A stretch of 64,000 nucleotides of DNA, taken from NCBI RefSeq assembly GCF_000231115.1, contig NW_006889839.1, positions 47,836 through 111,835 on the forward strand. The letters are read 5' to 3'. This DNA is from Vittaforma corneae ATCC 50505 (Eukaryota > Microsporidia > Nosematidae). Shown here piece after piece: positions 60,372-64,000 of the stretch (positions within the stretch are counted from its first letter, which is position 1; each line of letters begins with the position of its first letter). Made by a program: the position numbers and the translations under genes. The notes under the pieces were generated by a model, which was not told where the DNA came from, made no database searches, and was given only the letters and a program-made list of their open reading frames with translations.

Positions 60372-61007
60372 TTAATCCGACTCATTTAAATTATCCAAAT
60401 CTAATCCCTTTACATGTGTATTTGTAATTGTTATTCTTCTTTTGTTTTTCTTTTGCTTGGTCTGCTTAGTGGCTTTTTGTTTCTTAAGTACACACGTTTC
60501 GGAACCTTTCAATCCGCCCTCGCTCAGCTCTTGTGTAATGTCATGGAGATTGGGCACCTTTACAGACGCCCAAAGATCTTTTATTTCCTTTTTTAATGTT
60601 GGAAGAGGCTCTTCGTTGAAAAAAACTATCTCGGAATCGTCTATGTCTTTCAAAATAATGATTTTGTCCTGCTGGACTAGCTTGTTGATAAATGGACTGA
60701 TGTCAATTGGAGACTCCAAAAGCTTGTTCATCTCTATTCCTTCTTTTCCATTTACTTTTTTGAGGATGCTTACGAGATCCTCCATGCATCTTACTACATA
60801 GCTTGGAAGAAACTGAATAGACTCATGTGTAATGGCAACCTTTGGATTAATTTTCAAAGCTCGCACAAGTTGAACATTATTCAGCACATTGATGCCTGTC
60901 TTTTCTTCTATTTCGCTATATGACAGTGCCCTATCGTGTTTTTTGAGAAAATCGAGAATCCTGTGGATAAAGGTGTTTACGTGTTTTGAATTGTCTGCAT
61001 TTGGCAT
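60372..61007 (-). CDS. TFA2: Transcription factor TFIIE beta subunit
   Basis: A 211-residue protein with the tandem winged-helix layout of TFIIE-beta. First unit: RILDFLKKHDRALSYSEIEE and NPKVAITHESIQFLPSYVV. Second: GIEMNKLLESPIDISPFINKL and IVFFNEEPL. The tail has KKEIKDLWASVKVPNLHDI, then QELSEGGLK and a basic Lys/Gln tract ending NTHVKGL, matching the family's end. TFIIE-beta binds promoter DNA in the Pol II pre-initiation complex and recruits TFIIH. Shorter than yeast Tfa2 (328 aa). CCC directly abuts the ATG. Confidence 0.85.
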   Translation of the reverse strand: MPNADNSKHVNTFIHRILDFLKKHDRALSYSEIEEKTGINVLNNVQLVRALKINPKVAITHESIQFLPSYVVRCMEDLVSILKKVNGKEGIEMNKLLESPIDISPFINKLVQQDKIIILKDIDDSEIVFFNEEPLPTLKKEIKDLWASVKVPNLHDITQELSEGGLKGSETCVLKKQKATKQTKQKKNKRRITITNTHVKGLDLDNLNESD

Positions 61008-61124
61008 GGGTTTTCAAAAAAACGTATTGAAGTAGCATACATCAATACAGGCGGTGCTGAAGGTGCCATGAACATCTAGTATGGACTGTGCATGGCCCGT
61101 TAAAATAAAATTGGCCTTAATAAT

Positions 61125-62006
61125 TTATTCCACTATGTTCTCATTCTTTTTTTCAGCATGCTCAAATTCGAAAAACTTGTCCTTTTCGTGTTCATTAAAT
61201 GCTACCTTGAAGCTTCTACAGTCAGTAAACACCATGTCTGTCAGGTTTTCTAGTACTAAATAAATCGATACAACTCTCAGAAAATTAGAAATGTCATTAA
61301 TAAACATCAGCGCTTTTGATCTTTCCCTTGTGATAACCACAAGATAAAGCATTTTGGAAAGACATTCCAACGACAATGATACAGCTAGCCTGGACAAGAG
61401 AACCTTAAAGACTGAAAGGAGATACTGAACCATTGTTTTATCCGTCATCAAACATGTCTCTATCTCCTTCGCTATCTTCTTTATAAGCCGTATGAGATTT
61501 ACAAAAATTAATATTAAAACAATGTCCTCGCTAATCAAAAACGCCTCAATCAGAAACGAATAAAATGAGGTGTTTCTGTATAGTCGAGACATCATTACCA
61601 TTACTGGTAGGTATCTTATGTAGGCATAGATGAATGCGCTAAGTTTCATGACCCTCTGGTCGGTGATCGAATGCATCTTGAAGTTTTCAAAGGATTCCAG
61701 AATTACTGCCAGGGAATGACAGAGAACGGAATGGATGGTGTTTTCACCAACATATTGCAGTGTTTTGAGTTTACTGGTGGCAGGGACATTCTCGAAATCA
61801 ATGATTTTTCGATTGTAGAGTGTTCTTAGGAGTTGTAGCTGATAGAAAACCATGAAAATTAATGAAAACATGAGATAGAACTGCGATAATCGTTGCGAAC
61901 GAGGCGCGCACGATGAATAAATTGCATTTCTGACAAATAAGAATGCTTGTATGAGCAGTGCAAAAAGATAGCAGATATTTACAAAGGAGTCTAAGAATAT
62001 TTTCAT
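61125..62006 (-). CDS. Polytopic membrane protein, about 6-7 helices, unknown
   Basis: A 293-residue protein with hydrophobic segments at about 10-28, 42-60, 88-105, 125-145, 150-172, 195-215 and 235-255, then a charged C-terminal tail rich in Glu and Lys. The N-terminal segment could be a signal anchor. No transport or receptor motif is recognised. Its size and helix count are compatible with a small transporter, a receptor-like protein or a microsporidia-specific membrane family. The ATG at 62006 has no CCC motif. It lies divergent from the sirtuin gene with about 150 bases between starts. Confidence 0.55.
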   Translation of the reverse strand: MKIFLDSFVNICYLFALLIQAFLFVRNAIYSSCAPRSQRLSQFYLMFSLIFMVFYQLQLLRTLYNRKIIDFENVPATSKLKTLQYVGENTIHSVLCHSLAVILESFENFKMHSITDQRVMKLSAFIYAYIRYLPVMVMMSRLYRNTSFYSFLIEAFLISEDIVLILIFVNLIRLIKKIAKEIETCLMTDKTMVQYLLSVFKVLLSRLAVSLSLECLSKMLYLVVITRERSKALMFINDISNFLRVVSIYLVLENLTDMVFTDCRSFKVAFNEHEKDKFFEFEHAEKKNENIVE

Positions 62007-62156
62007 TGAGACAATGCAGCTTAGGATGTAAATATGTGTTTGAGGATCAGACGAAACAAGATAAACAAAAACATACTGGACTTTCTGTTATATTTATGTT
62101 TATGGAGCACCACAGACCCGTGAATCTTAATAATTTTTACAATTCGAGATCCCCAA

Positions 62157-63473
62157 ATGAGAAATATAGACTCTGATTTCCTTTTGAACAACAAAAGTCT
62201 ACTTGACCACAAGAAATGTGTATTTGTGGTAGGAGCGGGGATTTCCGTGGCTAGTGGAATTCCAGACTTCAGATCTCCAACTGGAATCTTCGCATCGCTC
62301 AGGCAGCAGCTAAGAATAAATGGCAGACAGCTTTTCACATACAACTTTGGAATAAAAGAGGGAAGCAGACAGATATATCTCAAGTATATTAGTTCTCTCA
62401 AAAGACTGTGCGACAGTTCCCATCCAAACGTGACACACCACTTTCTAGCAAATTTCCCCAAATCTCGAACATATACACAAAACATTGATGGACTGGAAGA
62501 GAGTGCAGGAATGGCATTTACAAAGAAGGATGGTACAAAGGGTGTTTATTTGCATGGAAACTTGTCTTTTCTAGTTTGTCAGTACTGTGGATTCAGGAAA
62601 AAGTTTAACGAGGCTGATATGAAAAGCTTTGAGAATGGAGATGAAATAGCATGCAGCGAATGCAGCGAGCGGCGGACAAATTGTATGAAGAATGGGCAAC
62701 GAAAACGCCCTGTTGGGGTACTGCATCCGGGAATTATTCATTATCAGCAGATTCACCCTGATGGTGCGTTTATAAGCAAAATATGCGAGAAGGACATGGA
62801 CTGTGATCTTTTGATAGTTATAGGGACGAGCCTGGCAGTTGAAGGAGTTAAAAAACTTGTAAAAATGTTCTGCAAAAACCAAGCCAGTGAGGGAAAAAGA
62901 ATACTAGTCAATCTGACAAAGCCCAGTAAGGAATGGGGCGATTATTTTGACTATTTCTACGAAGGCGACTGTGCAGAATTTGCTAGGACCGTTGGGTCAT
63001 TTGTAAAGATGCCCAAATTTGTAGATAAAATTCAGAAAAAGGACATTTCTAAAGACAAATGTGATCTTATCCCAAATCGACCAGCTGTCGAGCAGGCTAT
63101 TAAACCTGATAACAATGACTGTGTTACAAACCAACAATCATCTAAGATTGTTTCTGATGATAGCTGCATTGATACTCAGCTTAGGAGAATGTCTATCGCA
63201 AATGATGATGCAGCTCCAAATACGAATGGCAAGTCTAGCCTTAAATCTCTTGAATCAAAGTTAGAAGTATTATCCCAAACATTTAGTGACGAGGAAGCAA
63301 TATGCCAGCCTGTTTTGGATGAGCTACTTGAAAATGCAGCAGAAGCAGAAGTTCATGCTTCGTTTTGCACAGACTTACAGGACGAGATCGAAAATATTGT
63401 GGCTGAACATGCAAGTGAAGAAAAACCCATGACACCTAAGAAAAAGAAGTCTAGAAAAAATAGGAGAAAGTAA
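62157..63473 (+). CDS. NAD-dependent deacetylase, Hst3/Hst4-like sirtuin
   Basis: A 438-residue protein. The sirtuin core is complete: GAGISVASGIPDFRSPTG near residue 25, TQNIDGLEESAG near 105, the catalytic His in Y-L-H-G-N, a zinc site C-Q-Y-C...C-S-E-C, and the GVLHPGIIHY and VIGTSLAVEGVKKLV blocks. The last wording (GTSLxVxGVKxLVK) fits the Hst3/Hst4 branch, which removes H3K56 acetylation after replication. A C-terminal low-complexity tail (about 300-438) ends in KKKKSRKNRRK, probably a nuclear signal. The ATG follows CCCCAA. Confidence 0.9.
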   Translation: MRNIDSDFLLNNKSLLDHKKCVFVVGAGISVASGIPDFRSPTGIFASLRQQLRINGRQLFTYNFGIKEGSRQIYLKYISSLKRLCDSSHPNVTHHFLANFPKSRTYTQNIDGLEESAGMAFTKKDGTKGVYLHGNLSFLVCQYCGFRKKFNEADMKSFENGDEIACSECSERRTNCMKNGQRKRPVGVLHPGIIHYQQIHPDGAFISKICEKDMDCDLLIVIGTSLAVEGVKKLVKMFCKNQASEGKRILVNLTKPSKEWGDYFDYFYEGDCAEFARTVGSFVKMPKFVDKIQKKDISKDKCDLIPNRPAVEQAIKPDNNDCVTNQQSSKIVSDDSCIDTQLRRMSIANDDAAPNTNGKSSLKSLESKLEVLSQTFSDEEAICQPVLDELLENAAEAEVHASFCTDLQDEIENIVAEHASEEKPMTPKKKKSRKNRRK

Positions 63474-63734
63474 AAGTGCTTGTCAACACAAAAACCTTCA
63501 GTTGGGATTCATTGCAATACTCCATTAGGCATTTCTTTTAAATAAATGAACCTCTCTTAAGCGTGCTATCTGTGTTTGGAAAATTGGCTTGGTAGATCAT
63601 AGCTTTGTTATCCTGCTTTACATTAATGCAAAAAAGCCCCACGCAATAGAGCAATACTGTTTTAAGCAAAAATACACAATATGGCAAATGTAAATCGTTC
63701 AAATAAACAATAAGTCCTACTAAGAGAATGTCAT

Positions 63735-64000
63735 TTATTCTTCAATGTCATCTTCATCTGTATCAGATTTAGTTGCCATCCAATACATTACCAGTAGTAA
63801 AATATCAACGACGAAGAATAAGCCTAGAGCACCCAACGCATAATTCTTCTGTGTGTTGATTGTAGCGTTCTCATTGAGGATGGGCGACATCAATTTTAGT
63901 ACTTCCTGCACTTTGCCTGCAAATGATGAAATGCCCTGATTTTTTGATCCAGCTTTCAGGTATGCATACCTTATTACTACATCCTCCCGTGTAATATCTT
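63735..64000 (-). CDS. Membrane protein, 3' end only, cut by the window edge
   Basis: 88 codons up to the right edge, too short at the cut for a full call. It reads GKVQEVLKLMSPILNENATI, then a transmembrane helix (ALGALGLFFVVDILLLVMYW) and an acidic C-terminal tail (SDTDEDDIEE) before the stop at 63735. The helix near the C-terminus with a short acidic tail suggests a type I or tail-anchored protein of the secretory pathway. The rest lies outside the window. Confidence 0.6.
   Translation of the reverse strand, partial: DITREDVVIRYAYLKAGSKNQGISSFAGKVQEVLKLMSPILNENATINTQKNYALGALGLFFVVDILLLVMYWMATKSDTDEDDIEE

Noticed and set aside
1..64000. CRISPR arrays, insertion sequences, rRNA genes, prophage
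   Set aside because: No regularly spaced repeats, transposase-like or rRNA sequence was seen; the gene content is eukaryotic throughout.

Overview
This window reads as a piece of a microsporidian nuclear genome, from a reduced, obligately intracellular fungal relative. The main reasons are: a bacterial-type (TLC/NTT family) ATP/ADP transporter; about 50 densely packed, mostly intron-less eukaryotic genes, many shorter than their yeast or human counterparts; eukaryotic tRNAs without introns; and a CCC run a few bases upstream of the ATG in more than half of the genes, a start signal known from microsporidia. I cannot name the genus. Many ORFs open at TTG or GTG, but in most of these the CCC motif points to an internal ATG, and I moved those starts accordingly.

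Layout. 0-9.7 kb: HMG-box protein, small membrane protein, Utp12-like fragment, tRNA-Glu, RRS1, Csl4, PheRS beta, PUS1, a coiled-coil peptide and an SPX-EXS phosphate exporter. 9.8-15 kb: a Ser/Thr-rich membrane protein and an Xaa-Pro aminopeptidase, both partly duplicated around a 20-N scaffold gap; the duplication fits the gap edges exactly and is probably two unmerged alleles. 15-24.2 kb: LysRS, RPA3-like, DTD, tRNA-Gln, DHHC palmitoyltransferase, SAC phosphatase, RING-H2 ligase and GATA factor. 24.5-29.8 kb: three signal-peptide thioredoxin-fold proteins (one broken) and a signal-peptide GNAT acetyltransferase, with GlyRS between them. 30-41.9 kb: ceramide synthase, TPR protein, TEL2-like, RPA12, actin-related protein, a broken small membrane gene, the NTT transporter, a Tpa1-type hydroxylase, Pop5-like and small coiled-coil proteins. 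42-64 kb: leucine aminopeptidase, PH protein, Cys-rich protein, beta-COP, RACK1, Chl1 helicase, SSF1, ABCG transporter, NFS1 cysteine desulfurase, a tail-anchored orphan, DcpS, TFIIE-beta, a polytopic orphan, an Hst3/4-like sirtuin and the 3' end of a membrane protein.

Functionally the region is mainly information processing (four synthetases, two rRNA-assembly factors, exosome, RNase P, Pol I and TFIIE subunits) plus membrane traffic (beta-COP, DHHC, SAC, ceramide synthase). Host-interface functions are nucleotide import, phosphate export, an ABC exporter and predicted secreted enzymes. NFS1 points to mitosomal Fe-S assembly.

A striking property is that 11 genes carry 12 one-base frame disruptions, mostly in short homopolymers, although both halves of each are well conserved. 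Sequencing error is the simplest explanation.
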